A stretch of DNA of 64,000 bases from Anaerolineaceae bacterium. GTDB lineage: Bacteria; Chloroflexota; Anaerolineae; Aggregatilineales; Phototrophicaceae. Shown piece after piece: positions 1 through 7,370 of the stretch. The notes beneath the pieces were generated by a model. It was not told where the DNA came from. It ran no database searches and saw only the letters and a program-made list of their open reading frames with translations. Position 1 is the first letter of the stretch. Each line of letters opens with the position of its first letter. Both the position numbers and the translations under genes were made by a program. The stretch covers positions 248,001 to 312,000 of the forward strand of contig WGMX01000023.1 in assembly GCA_016124855.1 (NCBI GenBank). The letters run 5' to 3'.

Positions 1-605
1 TAGCGAATGCCCTTCATTTACTGGGACTCATCAATGACATTCTTGATCTTTCGAGAATCGAAGCGGGACGCATGGATTTGCTGCTGACACCATTTAACCT
101 GCAAACTTGGCTAGACGAAATTGTGCTGCAAAACCGTGTTCTAGCGGAAGAAAAGCAGTTGGTAATCGAGGCTAGTATTGATCCCCGACTGCCTGAAGTG
201 ATCGTCGCCGACTCCGAGCGTCTGAAACAAGTGGTCATAAATCTACTGTCTAATGCGGTGAAGTTTACTCAGGAAGGCTCAGTAAAAATCGCAGTCACTC
301 GAAATGATGTGGATACACTCAAGATTGATGTGCAGGATACCGGCATCGGCATTCCAATTCATGCACAAGAGACCATTTTCGAAGAATTCAGGCAGGTAGA
401 TGGTTCTTCACACCGGCAGTATGGCGGTACGGGTTTAGGCTTAGCAATTGTTCGAAAATTGGTGGTCATGATGGGCGGACACATTCGCCTTAAGAGTGAA
501 GTCGGTAAAGGAAGTACGTTTACGATTGTACTCCCTTTAAAAGCCGAGATATCGAAAACCACAACTCCTGAAGCAATGGTTCAATTGGAGACAGAAACCC
601 TATGA
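1..605 (+). CDS. Sensor histidine kinase, C-terminal part (5' end outside window)
   Basis: This is the last 200 codons of a histidine kinase; the frame is open from base 3 and the start lies upstream of the window. The visible part begins at the end of the HisKA dimerisation helix (NDILDLSRIEAGRMD), so the phosphorylated His itself is not in view. A complete HATPase_c domain follows, with the N box (QVVINLLSNAVKFT), G1 box (DTGIGIP), F box (FEEFRQVD) and G2 box (GGTGLGLAI). It should bind ATP and phosphorylate a partner. The stop overlaps the next start as ATGA (602-605), so it is translationally coupled to two receiver-only proteins that are the obvious phosphotransfer partners. The sensor domain cannot be known from this window. 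Confidence 0.95.
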   Translation, partial: ANALHLLGLINDILDLSRIEAGRMDLLLTPFNLQTWLDEIVLQNRVLAEEKQLVIEASIDPRLPEVIVADSERLKQVVINLLSNAVKFTQEGSVKIAVTRNDVDTLKIDVQDTGIGIPIHAQETIFEEFRQVDGSSHRQYGGTGLGLAIVRKLVVMMGGHIRLKSEVGKGSTFTIVLPLKAEISKTTTPEAMVQLETETL

Positions 606-1057
606 TTGACCCAAAAATAACCGCGCATTTGGATGAGGCTCTGATCAACGACACTTCGAAATGGACGGTGTTGATTGTGGATGATGAACCTGATAACCGC
701 GAAATTGCCCATACTGTATTGTCGTTTGCAGGTGTTAAGGTACATACCGCTGTTCACGGCGAGGATGGATTGAAGCTGCTAGAAGAAATTGTGCCAACTT
801 TTATATTGCTTGATCTTTCGATGCCTGTCATGGATGGCTGGGAAATGCTCGCCAAAGTTCGTACAGACCCCAAAACCCAGCATATTCCGGTCATCGCTTT
901 GACGGCTCACGCGATGGCGGGTGACCGCGAACGTGCCTTTGAAGCGGGATTTGACGGCTATATCCCGAAACCTTTTCGCATCGGAAGTTTTTTACCAGAG
1001 TTGATAGGGTGCTTACAAAAAGTCATCGAACGCAACACTGAGCAGGTTGTTAAATGA
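602..1057 (+). CDS. Single-domain response regulator (CheY-like receiver)
   Basis: This 151-residue protein consists of one receiver domain with a 20-residue N-terminal lead. Acidic pocket residues are D27/D28, the phospho-acceptor is D71 in LLDLSMPVMDGW, followed by the switch Thr in ALTAH and the Lys in IPKPF. No DNA-binding or enzymatic output domain follows. It overlaps the kinase gene upstream and the next receiver gene downstream by ATGA in both cases, so kinase and two receivers form one coupled unit. Receiver-only proteins usually work in phosphorelays or through protein-protein contacts; which applies here cannot be read from the sequence. Confidence 0.95.
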   Translation: MIDPKITAHLDEALINDTSKWTVLIVDDEPDNREIAHTVLSFAGVKVHTAVHGEDGLKLLEEIVPTFILLDLSMPVMDGWEMLAKVRTDPKTQHIPVIALTAHAMAGDRERAFEAGFDGYIPKPFRIGSFLPELIGCLQKVIERNTEQVVK

Positions 1058-1431
1058 TTCACGAAGGCTGGCAATTTATTGTCGTAGAAGACGAGTATGA
1101 CAGTTTGCAAATGGTATCCGACATACTTCGCTTTCATGGCATCAATGTCTTGATTGCCCACAACGGAAGAGAATGTCTCGATTTGCTCACGATGAATTCA
1201 GCACATTTGGTTGTGACTGATCTAGCCATGCCGGAGATGGACGGTTGGGAAACGTTAAATGCGATCCGTTCCAACCCTAGAACAGCAATGATTCCGGTTG
1301 TCGCTATTTCAGCCTATCATTCAGTCGAGGTTGCTGAGAAAGCGCGTGCAGCCGGCTTTGACGCATTTTATGCAAAACCGATAAGCCCCAAAGCGTTCGT
1401 GCAAAATCTCGCAAAATTGGTTTCCCAATAA
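1054..1431 (+). CDS. Single-domain response regulator (CheY-like receiver)
   Basis: This is a second receiver-only protein of 125 residues, paralogous to its upstream neighbour. The acidic residues are E12/D13, the phospho-acceptor is D56 in VTDLAMPEMDGW, and the conserved Lys is in YAKPIS. In place of the usual switch Thr/Ser-Ala it has AISAYH. The start overlaps the previous stop (ATGA, 1054-1057). It probably competes with or relays from the first receiver under control of the same kinase. It could equally belong to a phosphorelay whose output component lies elsewhere in the genome. Confidence 0.94.
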   Translation: MIHEGWQFIVVEDEYDSLQMVSDILRFHGINVLIAHNGRECLDLLTMNSAHLVVTDLAMPEMDGWETLNAIRSNPRTAMIPVVAISAYHSVEVAEKARAAGFDAFYAKPISPKAFVQNLAKLVSQ

Positions 1432-1508
1432 TCGTAAAACTACATTTGCACCGGCTTTCATGTCTCCTGATAGGGAAGCGGTTTGATTGTGGTAAAGGAA
1501 TCATTCAC

Positions 1509-2171
1509 ATGACTAAACAGATTTTGCTTTCGTGGAGCGGAGGCAAAGATAGTATGCTTGTTCTTCATAAACTAGCAGCTTCACATGACTACGAAGTACA
1601 AGCGTTGGTATGCCATGTGGATGAGACAACCCAAAAAGTAAGCGTTCACGGTGTACCACGGCAGTTGTTGGAACAGCAGGCGCAGGCGCTAAATCTTCCG
1701 TTGAAGGTTGTTGAACTGCCGCCGTCTCCTTCTAACACCGTTTACGAAGAACGCATCGCGGCTGCCTTGGAACCGTATCGGATTCAAGGTATTGACACCC
1801 TCGCCTACGGCGATTTGTTTCTAGAGGATATTCGCCAATATCGTGAACAGATGTTGGCGAAGATGGGAATGCAGGGACTTTATCCAATATGGCGTGAAAA
1901 CACGCGGAGTTTGTCGCAGCAGTTTATTGAGCTGGGGTTTAAGGCACGGGTGGTTTGTGTCGATTTGTCCCAGTTGAGCAGCACTTTTGCGGGACGAGGG
2001 TTTGACGAAAAATTTTTGGCTGATCTGCCTGCAAATGTTGATCCTTGCGGCGAAAACGGCGAATTTCACACTTTTGTTTTCGATGGCCCGCTGTTTGCAG
2101 CACCGATGCATGTCGAAATCGGGAAACCGTTTGTGCGCGACAATCGATTTTATCACTGCGAAATACAGTGA
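1509..2171 (+). CDS. Dph6-like diphthine--ammonia ligase family ATP-pyrophosphatase
   Basis: This 220-residue protein belongs to the MJ0570/Dph6 branch of the adenine nucleotide alpha-hydrolase superfamily. The PP-loop is SGGKDS close to the N-terminus, and the family signatures YGDLFLEDI, YPIW and DPCGENGEFHTF are all present. Family members adenylate a substrate and transfer ammonia; in eukaryotes and archaea this makes diphthamide on elongation factor 2. Bacteria lack diphthamide, so the substrate here is unknown. The frame is open to an ATG at 1446, but I chose 1509 because AAAGGA (1494-1499) sits at the right distance and the homology begins there. It stands 77 bp behind the receiver genes and may not belong to their operon. 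Confidence 0.88.
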   Translation: MTKQILLSWSGGKDSMLVLHKLAASHDYEVQALVCHVDETTQKVSVHGVPRQLLEQQAQALNLPLKVVELPPSPSNTVYEERIAAALEPYRIQGIDTLAYGDLFLEDIRQYREQMLAKMGMQGLYPIWRENTRSLSQQFIELGFKARVVCVDLSQLSSTFAGRGFDEKFLADLPANVDPCGENGEFHTFVFDGPLFAAPMHVEIGKPFVRDNRFYHCEIQ

Positions 2172-2187
2172 ACATTCAGTTTGACAA

Positions 2188-2739
2188 CTACCACTCGAAA
2201 ATCTTGTCTACATCAATTGATGCGCCGTTCAAAACAGGTGAAGTGAACTTTTTGCCTGTTCCATAGATTCCTTGCCGCACAAATTGTCCATTACTAAGCT
2301 GGTAAACTTCGATGTATTCCTCAGTAGGGTCAATCATCCAATATTCACGTACACCGTAAAGTTGATAGATGTCAAATTTATCACCGCGATCATAAAGCAC
2401 ACTGCCGGGTGAGAAGATTTCGACCACCAAATCGGGTGGGCCAATCAAGCGCTTTTCATCAATAATGCACTTGCTATTAGGCGCAATCCACATAACATCC
2501 GGTTGAGGGATAACACGATCATCCAGATAAATTTCGAGTGGTGCCGCAAATACTTTCCCCCCAATTTGGGGCAGCAAGTTTTTAAGAACGATGGCTGTAT
2601 TCAGCATTGCATTTTGATGTTTCGGTATAGGCGTAGGACTCACAATAAGCTCTCCATAAATGAGTTCGGTTTGTTGAGTCTGTTCTGGTAATTCGAAAAA
2701 TTCAGCGGCTGTCATTTGTTGTCGCGTTTGCGTAACCAT
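2188..2739 (-). CDS. Uma2 family endonuclease (DUF820)
   Basis: This protein of about 183 residues has the Uma2/DUF820 restriction-endonuclease-like fold. Visible PD-(D/E)XK elements are PQPDVMW, then PDLVVEIFSPGS with the E-x-S pattern, then KFDIYQLYGVREYWMIDP. Such proteins are very abundant in cyanobacteria and Chloroflexota, and their cellular role is poorly known. I chose the ATG at 2739 rather than the upstream ATG at 2796 because GAGG precedes it by seven bases; the family also usually starts shortly before the TAAEFFELPE-type segment. It is a lone gene, with an 11-bp inverted repeat separating it from glmS. Its stop is 16 bp from the stop of the convergent Dph6-like gene. Confidence 0.85.
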   Translation of the reverse strand: MVTQTRQQMTAAEFFELPEQTQQTELIYGELIVSPTPIPKHQNAMLNTAIVLKNLLPQIGGKVFAAPLEIYLDDRVIPQPDVMWIAPNSKCIIDEKRLIGPPDLVVEIFSPGSVLYDRGDKFDIYQLYGVREYWMIDPTEEYIEVYQLSNGQFVRQGIYGTGKKFTSPVLNGASIDVDKIFEW

Positions 2740-2800
2740 AGCGAAACCTCGTGACTTATTTAATTGTAGTATGCCACAGATATGGGAAGTTTTCATTCCC

Positions 2801-2831
2801 TCAGAGGGTGAACTAATAGCTCACCCTCTGA
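2801..2831. terminator. Perfect 11-bp inverted repeat behind glmS (possible terminator)
   Basis: TCAGAGGGTGA at 2801-2811 pairs perfectly with TCACCCTCTGA at 2821-2831, with a 9-base loop. It begins 10 bases past the glmS stop on the minus strand. Neither strand carries a clear T-run after the stem, so intrinsic termination is plausible but not certain; it may instead stabilise the 3' end of the glmS mRNA. Confidence 0.5.
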
Positions 2832-2841
2832 TAAATAGTGA

Positions 2842-4689
2842 TTATTCTACGGTCACACTCTTAGCCAAGTTGCGCGGTTGGTCGACATCCGCGCCGCGCA
2901 GCACCGCGATGTGATAGGCCAGCAGTTGTAGGGGAATGACTGCCACTACCGGACTGAGCAGCGGCGGTGTTTCCGGCACATAGAGCACATGATCGGCTTT
3001 GCTGGCGATGAAGGTATCGCCTTCGGTCGCGATGGCAATTACGATGCCACCCCGCGCTTTGGCTTGCTCAATCTGGCTAATCATCTTGTCGTAAAGCGCG
3101 TCTTTAAGCGCGATGCACAAGACAGGCATCTGGTCGTCAATCAGCGCGATTGGCCCGTGCTTCATCTCACCAGCCGGATAACCTTCAGCGTGAATATAAC
3201 TAATCTCTTTGAGCTTGAGCGCACCTTCTAAGGCAATCGGATAATTGATGCCGCGCCCCAAATATAAGAAATTGGTGTAATGATACAGCAGGGCAGCCAG
3301 TTCTTTTATCTTTGCTTCGGTTTCTAAGGCTCGACCGACCAAGTCAGGCAGACGGCCCAAATCAAAAGCGTACTGCCGGGACTGTTCGCTCGTGAGTGTT
3401 CCACGCAGATTTCCGAGATGCAGCGCCAATAAATATTGGTCAACGATGCTGGTGGTGAAGGCTTTGGTCGAAGCCACACAAATTTCAAGGCCAGCGTTCA
3501 TCGTGATGAAGCCGTCACTGATTCGCATGGCTTGGCTGCCCATATTGTTGACGATGCTCCACAATGTGGCCTGCTTGCTACGCGCTTCTTCCATCGCCGT
3601 AAGGGTATCTACAGTTTCGCCGCTTTGAGTGATGGCAAGAACGGCGGTTTGTGCGTCGATAATTGGATCGCGATAACGGTACTCGCTGCCATAATCGACC
3701 TCGACATTGAGCCGCGCCATTTGTTCGATGAAAAATTTGCCCACCAAGCCGCTGTAGTAGCTGGTGCCGCAGGCAATGGTGACGATTTGATTGAGTGCCC
3801 GTGCTTTTTCACCGGTAAGATTGAGATCGGCTAACAGCACTTCGCCACGCTCGAAATCGACTCGTCCGCCAATTGTATCGGTCAGGCTGCGAGCCTGTTC
3901 GAAGATTTCTTTAAGCATGAAGTGCTTAAACTCGCCTTTGGCTGCCGAAATCGGGTCATATTGGATGTTGTGAATGTCCTCTTGAACGGCTTGACCATCT
4001 ATAGTTTGGACATGAATCGCATCGGCGGTAATGGTTGCCATTTGTCGTGATTCGAGAAAGATCATCCGGCGTGTGTGTTCAAGAATGGCGGGAATATCCG
4101 AGGCGATGAAGTTTTCGCCATCGCCTAAACCGAGGGCTACACCGCCGGCATTGCCGATGCGCACGGCGACCAGTTCGTCCGGTTTGGCGCGGCTCATAAC
4201 CACGATGGCGTGTGCGCCGCGTAAATAGCTGACTGCTTTACGTGTGGCTTCGGTCAAGCTGCCTCGCGCACCGTTACAGGCGAAGCGTTCGATCAATTGG
4301 ACGATGACTTCAGTATCGGTGTCCGATTGGAATTCAACGCCTTCGGCGATCAGATCGTGTTTGAGTTCGAGGTAATTTTCGACAATGCCATTATGGACGA
4401 CCACAAATTCACCGTCCATACTGATGTGCGGATGAGCGTTGCGTTCTGCTGGCGCGCCGTGTGTTGCCCAGCGTGTGTGTCCGATACCGATGCTGCCGCT
4501 GATAGGATCAGCTTGCACTTTAGCCCGTAGATTAGCGAGTTTGCCGACATCACGGCGCAGATGGACGCAGCCATCTGCGACGACCGCTATACCGGCTGAG
4601 TCGTAGCCACGATATTCCAGACGACCTAACCCGTCAATGATGATGGGAGTCGCATCTTGTTTACCAACATAACCGACAATACCACACAT
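2842..4689 (-). CDS. glmS: Glutamine--fructose-6-phosphate aminotransferase (isomerizing)
   Basis: GlmS of 615 residues makes glucosamine-6-phosphate from fructose-6-phosphate and glutamine, the entry step to UDP-GlcNAc and peptidoglycan. The start gives MCGIVGYVG, exposing the catalytic Cys2 of the class II amidotransferase domain. Two SIS domains follow (AITQSGETVDT and YLGRGINYPIA regions) and the C-terminus ends in the typical QPRNLAKSVTVE. Length is normal. GGAGG lies seven bases before the ATG. The roughly 440-bp leader contains a glmS ribozyme and a promoter candidate, so expression is most likely feedback-controlled by glucosamine-6-phosphate through mRNA self-cleavage. It supports the same pathway as ddl, murF and the MurA-like gene in this window. 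Confidence 0.98.
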   Translation of the reverse strand: MCGIVGYVGKQDATPIIIDGLGRLEYRGYDSAGIAVVADGCVHLRRDVGKLANLRAKVQADPISGSIGIGHTRWATHGAPAERNAHPHISMDGEFVVVHNGIVENYLELKHDLIAEGVEFQSDTDTEVIVQLIERFACNGARGSLTEATRKAVSYLRGAHAIVVMSRAKPDELVAVRIGNAGGVALGLGDGENFIASDIPAILEHTRRMIFLESRQMATITADAIHVQTIDGQAVQEDIHNIQYDPISAAKGEFKHFMLKEIFEQARSLTDTIGGRVDFERGEVLLADLNLTGEKARALNQIVTIACGTSYYSGLVGKFFIEQMARLNVEVDYGSEYRYRDPIIDAQTAVLAITQSGETVDTLTAMEEARSKQATLWSIVNNMGSQAMRISDGFITMNAGLEICVASTKAFTTSIVDQYLLALHLGNLRGTLTSEQSRQYAFDLGRLPDLVGRALETEAKIKELAALLYHYTNFLYLGRGINYPIALEGALKLKEISYIHAEGYPAGEMKHGPIALIDDQMPVLCIALKDALYDKMISQIEQAKARGGIVIAIATEGDTFIASKADHVLYVPETPPLLSPVVAVIPLQLLAYHIAVLRGADVDQPRNLAKSVTVE

Positions 4690-4739
4690 GAGTTTTCCTC
4701 CGTAGTAGGGATAGGCGAGCGCCTAGCCGCGCGTGTATA

Positions 4740-4818
4740 ACAGGATGCAAACGTCCTCTGCGGCGCAGGCAGAGTACGATTACGTGAAGCCCCAGTCCCT
4801 TGCGGGCGGGCATCCTGT
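4740..4818 (-). other. Large stem-loop between the glmS ribozyme and glmS
   Basis: Read on the minus strand, ACAGGATGC (4818-4810) pairs perfectly with GCATCCTGT (4748-4740). The enclosed loop contains its own hairpin with a 6-bp stem (4769-4774 with 4756-4761). It lies between the ribozyme 3' elements and the glmS ribosome binding site. It may be a peripheral extension of the ribozyme or a separate leader structure. No T-run follows, so it is not a standard terminator. Confidence 0.45.
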
Positions 4819-5028
4819 CCACACGCTGCCACTTGTCCCGGCATTTACACACCGGCTTTCGTGGATCGCTTTTTTTGTACGGAGGGGTAAGACAAAGGGA
4901 TGGTGGAAACACCCCGGCGGCATCCGCTGATCTTTCGATTTTCTCCCCATTTTGGGGATTAAGCCTGCATCGCTGCAAGCAACCGCCACCTCGTCATCCT
5001 GATGTATTGAGCATCAGGGCCGTGCGCT
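4819..5028 (-). ncRNA. glmS ribozyme (glucosamine-6-phosphate-activated self-cleaving riboswitch)
   Basis: On the minus strand the leader of glmS shows the ribozyme landmarks in order. The cleavage site is A|GCGC, with the cut expected between 5028 and 5027. A 7-bp P1-type hairpin follows (CCTGATG/CATCAGG), then GACGAGGTGGCGGTT (4995-4981), ATCGA (4939-4935) and GCGGATGCCGCC (4927-4916). GGCGG pairs with CCGCC as P2.1, and CGC after the cut can pair with GCG as P2.2. A P3-type GGGGT/ACCCC pairing and P4-like stems lie downstream. From the family, binding of glucosamine-6-phosphate triggers self-cleavage and mRNA decay. Between GGTT and ATCGA this copy carries about 40 extra bases folding into two hairpins (4963-4980 with a GCGA tetraloop, and 4944-4958). 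The 3' border is approximate. Confidence 0.85.
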
Positions 5029-5089
5029 ATCTATGCCCCCGATCAGTTCGCGGTGTTTTTCTCCTCATCTCTTTATTAAAGTGTAACGG

Positions 5090-5118
5090 ATGATAATTGA
5101 AACTGAGCCATAAGACAA
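5090..5118 (-). promoter_or_regulatory. Candidate promoter of glmS
   Basis: On the minus strand TTGTCT (5118-5113) and TATCAT (5095-5090) are 17 bp apart. Transcription would begin near 5083, about 55 bases before the ribozyme cleavage site. A second, weaker arrangement (TTTCAA, 16 bp, TTTAAT) overlaps it. Confidence 0.4.
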
Positions 5119-5127
5119 CTCATGATA

Positions 5128-5658
5128 TTAAAATGCCCATGCTTGAAGGGACTGCCGTAGAGAAGTCCGCGCATAGTGCAGGCGGCTTTTGACAGCTTCG
5201 ACGGTAATGTTGAGCGTTTCCGCAGTTTCGGGGGTGGTCAGCCCTTCGATGTCGCGCAGAATCAGTACTTCCCGTTGATGGATTGGCAGTTGTTCAATTG
5301 CCCGGATAAGGTCTTGTGCCAGCGTGGAATACAAATCGTGATCCGTGCTGGAAATATAGTCAAGGTAATCCAACTTCGAAATTTCGATATGATCTGCACC
5401 ATATTGACCATGCCGCAGTAGGGCATAACACTCATTACGAACAATCTGGAATATCCATGAAACAAAGGCTTTTGAGGTTCGCAAACCGTTAATTTTGCGG
5501 TAAATAATCCACAACGTTTGCTGTACCGCGTCCTCCACATCATCGGGTGTGGCACAGAATTTTCGGGCGAAACGGGTGAGCGATGGTTGGTACTGAAGCA
5601 GTAAGGATTCGATTGCTTCAGTGTTCCCCGCCATCGCATTCTGAACAAGTGATGTCAT
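5128..5658 (-). CDS. ECF-type RNA polymerase sigma factor (sigma-70 family)
   Basis: This protein of about 176 residues has sigma region 2 (DVEDAVQQTLWIIYRKI, then KAFVSWIFQIVRN) and region 4 (LPIHQREVLILRDIEG, then the helix-turn-helix TPETAETLNITVEAVKSRL). Regions 1 and 3 are absent, which makes it an extracytoplasmic-function type. The frame is open to 5769, but that extension overlaps the upstream gene, so I chose the ATG at 5658 (MTSLVQNAMAG), 13 bp behind the DUF2892 stop. The two genes are probably cotranscribed. No anti-sigma gene is adjacent, which leaves its control unknown; the small membrane partner upstream is a candidate but shows no anti-sigma motif. Confidence 0.88.
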   Translation of the reverse strand: MTSLVQNAMAGNTEAIESLLLQYQPSLTRFARKFCATPDDVEDAVQQTLWIIYRKINGLRTSKAFVSWIFQIVRNECYALLRHGQYGADHIEISKLDYLDYISSTDHDLYSTLAQDLIRAIEQLPIHQREVLILRDIEGLTTPETAETLNITVEAVKSRLHYARTSLRQSLQAWAF

Positions 5659-5671
5659 AACTGTTTTGATC

Positions 5672-5890
5672 TTACTTTGGCTGATGCTGTTTGATTTTAC
5701 GGCCAACCAACGCGCAGGCCGGACACCATCCAATGAAGCCGGTTGCGATGGTGAATATACCCGATGCAATCAACACAAGAGCAACCAACAACCCCAGTGG
5801 CTGCTGAAGTATTGCCGCGATGATCAAGCCGATACCGAGTACGATACGGATAACACGTTCCCAATTGGGTACATTTTTAGGGTAAAACAC
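5672..5890 (-). CDS. DUF2892 small membrane protein (YgaP transmembrane-like)
   Basis: This protein has about 72 residues with two hydrophobic helices (IVLGIGLIIAAIL and LLVALVLIASGIFTIATG). The family signature is the charged start (PKNVPNWERVIR) and a GWCPACALVG tail. The frame is open to an ATG at 5947, but a GTG at 5890 is preceded by AGGAG at eight bases and matches where the family begins. DUF2892 domains occur alone or attached to rhodanese domains; their role is uncertain. The CPAC pair could bind a metal or form a disulfide. It lies directly upstream of the ECF sigma gene, 13 bp apart. Confidence 0.8.
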   Translation of the reverse strand: MFYPKNVPNWERVIRIVLGIGLIIAAILQQPLGLLVALVLIASGIFTIATGFIGWCPACALVGRKIKQHQPK

Positions 5891-5964
5891 TTCACACACT
5901 CCTGATGATAATGAATATTCATCCAGTAAGAGTGTGGAAATGTCCAAAAGGATTCAAAACTGGT

Positions 5965-7242
5965 TTAGCAGTGATTATTTTCGCCAAAAATCAATGCTTG
6001 CGATACTTTTACACTGAGGTTGTAGATATTCACAGTAACGTTGTCAAATTCGTCGTAGGTCAATGAGACAACTTTGGGTTGAGGAATAATGTGAAGATTA
6101 TGCGGATCATCAATGATGACATGATCAGCATCATAGCCGACAATCACAACGGTATGCCCCCCGTCATAATTGATGTCAGGACGGAAACGTTTCGCATCCA
6201 CCAAGATTAACACAGGATTTCCATTATCGAGTTCCGTAAAAATGCGCGTTCGGTTGATACCTTTGCAAGGTTCGTAGGGTAATTTGTAGAAATTCGCGGC
6301 AACCATTAATCCGCCGAATGACACTGAGTTAGATGTGGACGTCATTCCTGCCTCGCGTCCCACATCTTCAACTGTCACACCAATTACCCGTCTAGCTGTT
6401 TCCGAGTCAGGCATGATTTTGGCATACCAGCGCAGAACCATTAGGAGTGCCGCCGGACCGTCGTCATTTGGAAAAGAAGCACCCGCTCCAAATTGGGACA
6501 CGTATGGAATATCGAGTGTTACGCCTATTGTCGGTGTGAGTGTGGCAGTTAGTATAACGGCTTCTTTGGTCGGCTCGGCTGTAACTTCGGTCGGCGGCAT
6601 AGCGGTTTCTGTAGCGGCCACAACAGCCACTTCTGTAGCAGTCGAGTCAATTGTTGCTTCCTGTGTCACAACTGGACTTGTCGGTGTAATGTTCGAGCTA
6701 GGAGGCTGATTTACGAGTACAACGCCAAGAATAATGGCGATAAGCAAACCGATGCCACCGAGTGGAATCAGTAGACTTCGACTGGCAGTTGGTGCTTCTG
6801 TTGAGGTTGTTAGAGGAATTGATTTGACTGGATAATTGGCAGAAGCATTGCCGACATTGTACTGGCGCAGTTCATAAACTAAGAGTTGAACCGCATCCTC
6901 AAATGGGTTATTCACAAAATCAATATATTGAATCCGCATCAATTGAAAATGAATATTGTCTGCGCGCGAGTGGAGAATCGGGACAATCGGCTTTCGCTTA
7001 TCGAGGAAATACTGCCATTCGTCTTCGACATTTTTAGAACTCATCGAATCGTGGCTGATGATGACGATGATGACTGAGGATAGGTCAAGACCTTCCTGAA
7101 TGGCGCTGCTCCACTTAATGCCCGCGCGAATATCATCGCGGTCAATCCAAACGCTTATCCCTTGTTGTTCCAGTGCTTTGGCGAGTTTTTGGGCGAATGG
7201 GCGATCTTTACTACTGTAACTAATAAAAACATCATTTTTCAT
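5965..7242 (-). CDS. TIR domain protein with transmembrane helix and C39-like peptidase domain
   Basis: This 425-residue protein has three parts. Residues 1-130 form a TIR domain (DVFISYSSKDRPFAQKL; E75 in EDEWQYF sits where catalytic TIRs carry the NAD-cleaving Glu). Residues 157-178 form one transmembrane helix, followed by a long Thr/Pro/Glu-rich linker (180-243). Residues 244-425 resemble a C39/papain-like peptidase: Q250 (PYVSQFG), NDDGPAA at 259-265, H363 (GGHTVVIVGYD) and D379 (DDPH). The family normally has NDCGPA, so the nucleophile Cys is Asp261 here and proteolysis is doubtful. The topology suggests a cytoplasmic TIR coupled to an extracellular sensing or binding domain. GAGGGAT precedes the ATG. 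It stands alone between the DUF2892 gene and plsC, with no Thoeris-type partner nearby. Confidence 0.85.
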   Translation of the reverse strand: MKNDVFISYSSKDRPFAQKLAKALEQQGISVWIDRDDIRAGIKWSSAIQEGLDLSSVIIVIISHDSMSSKNVEDEWQYFLDKRKPIVPILHSRADNIHFQLMRIQYIDFVNNPFEDAVQLLVYELRQYNVGNASANYPVKSIPLTTSTEAPTASRSLLIPLGGIGLLIAIILGVVLVNQPPSSNITPTSPVVTQEATIDSTATEVAVVAATETAMPPTEVTAEPTKEAVILTATLTPTIGVTLDIPYVSQFGAGASFPNDDGPAALLMVLRWYAKIMPDSETARRVIGVTVEDVGREAGMTSTSNSVSFGGLMVAANFYKLPYEPCKGINRTRIFTELDNGNPVLILVDAKRFRPDINYDGGHTVVIVGYDADHVIIDDPHNLHIIPQPKVVSLTYDEFDNVTVNIYNLSVKVSQALIFGENNHC

Positions 7243-7370
7243 ACTTTATCCCTCAGCCTTTTATGAATTATAGACATGAGAAGCAGTATGAACAACTTGA
7301 ATCCCTCATAATTGGGGTGTGAAAGAAGGTTGCTCAGTTATTGGTCGTGGCAGAATTAGATAAACGTCAC

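Noticed and set aside
5965..7242. A Thoeris defence system around the TIR protein
   Set aside because: No ThsA-like or Macro/SIR2 partner is encoded in the neighbouring genes; the neighbours are lipid, sigma-factor and rRNA-modification genes.
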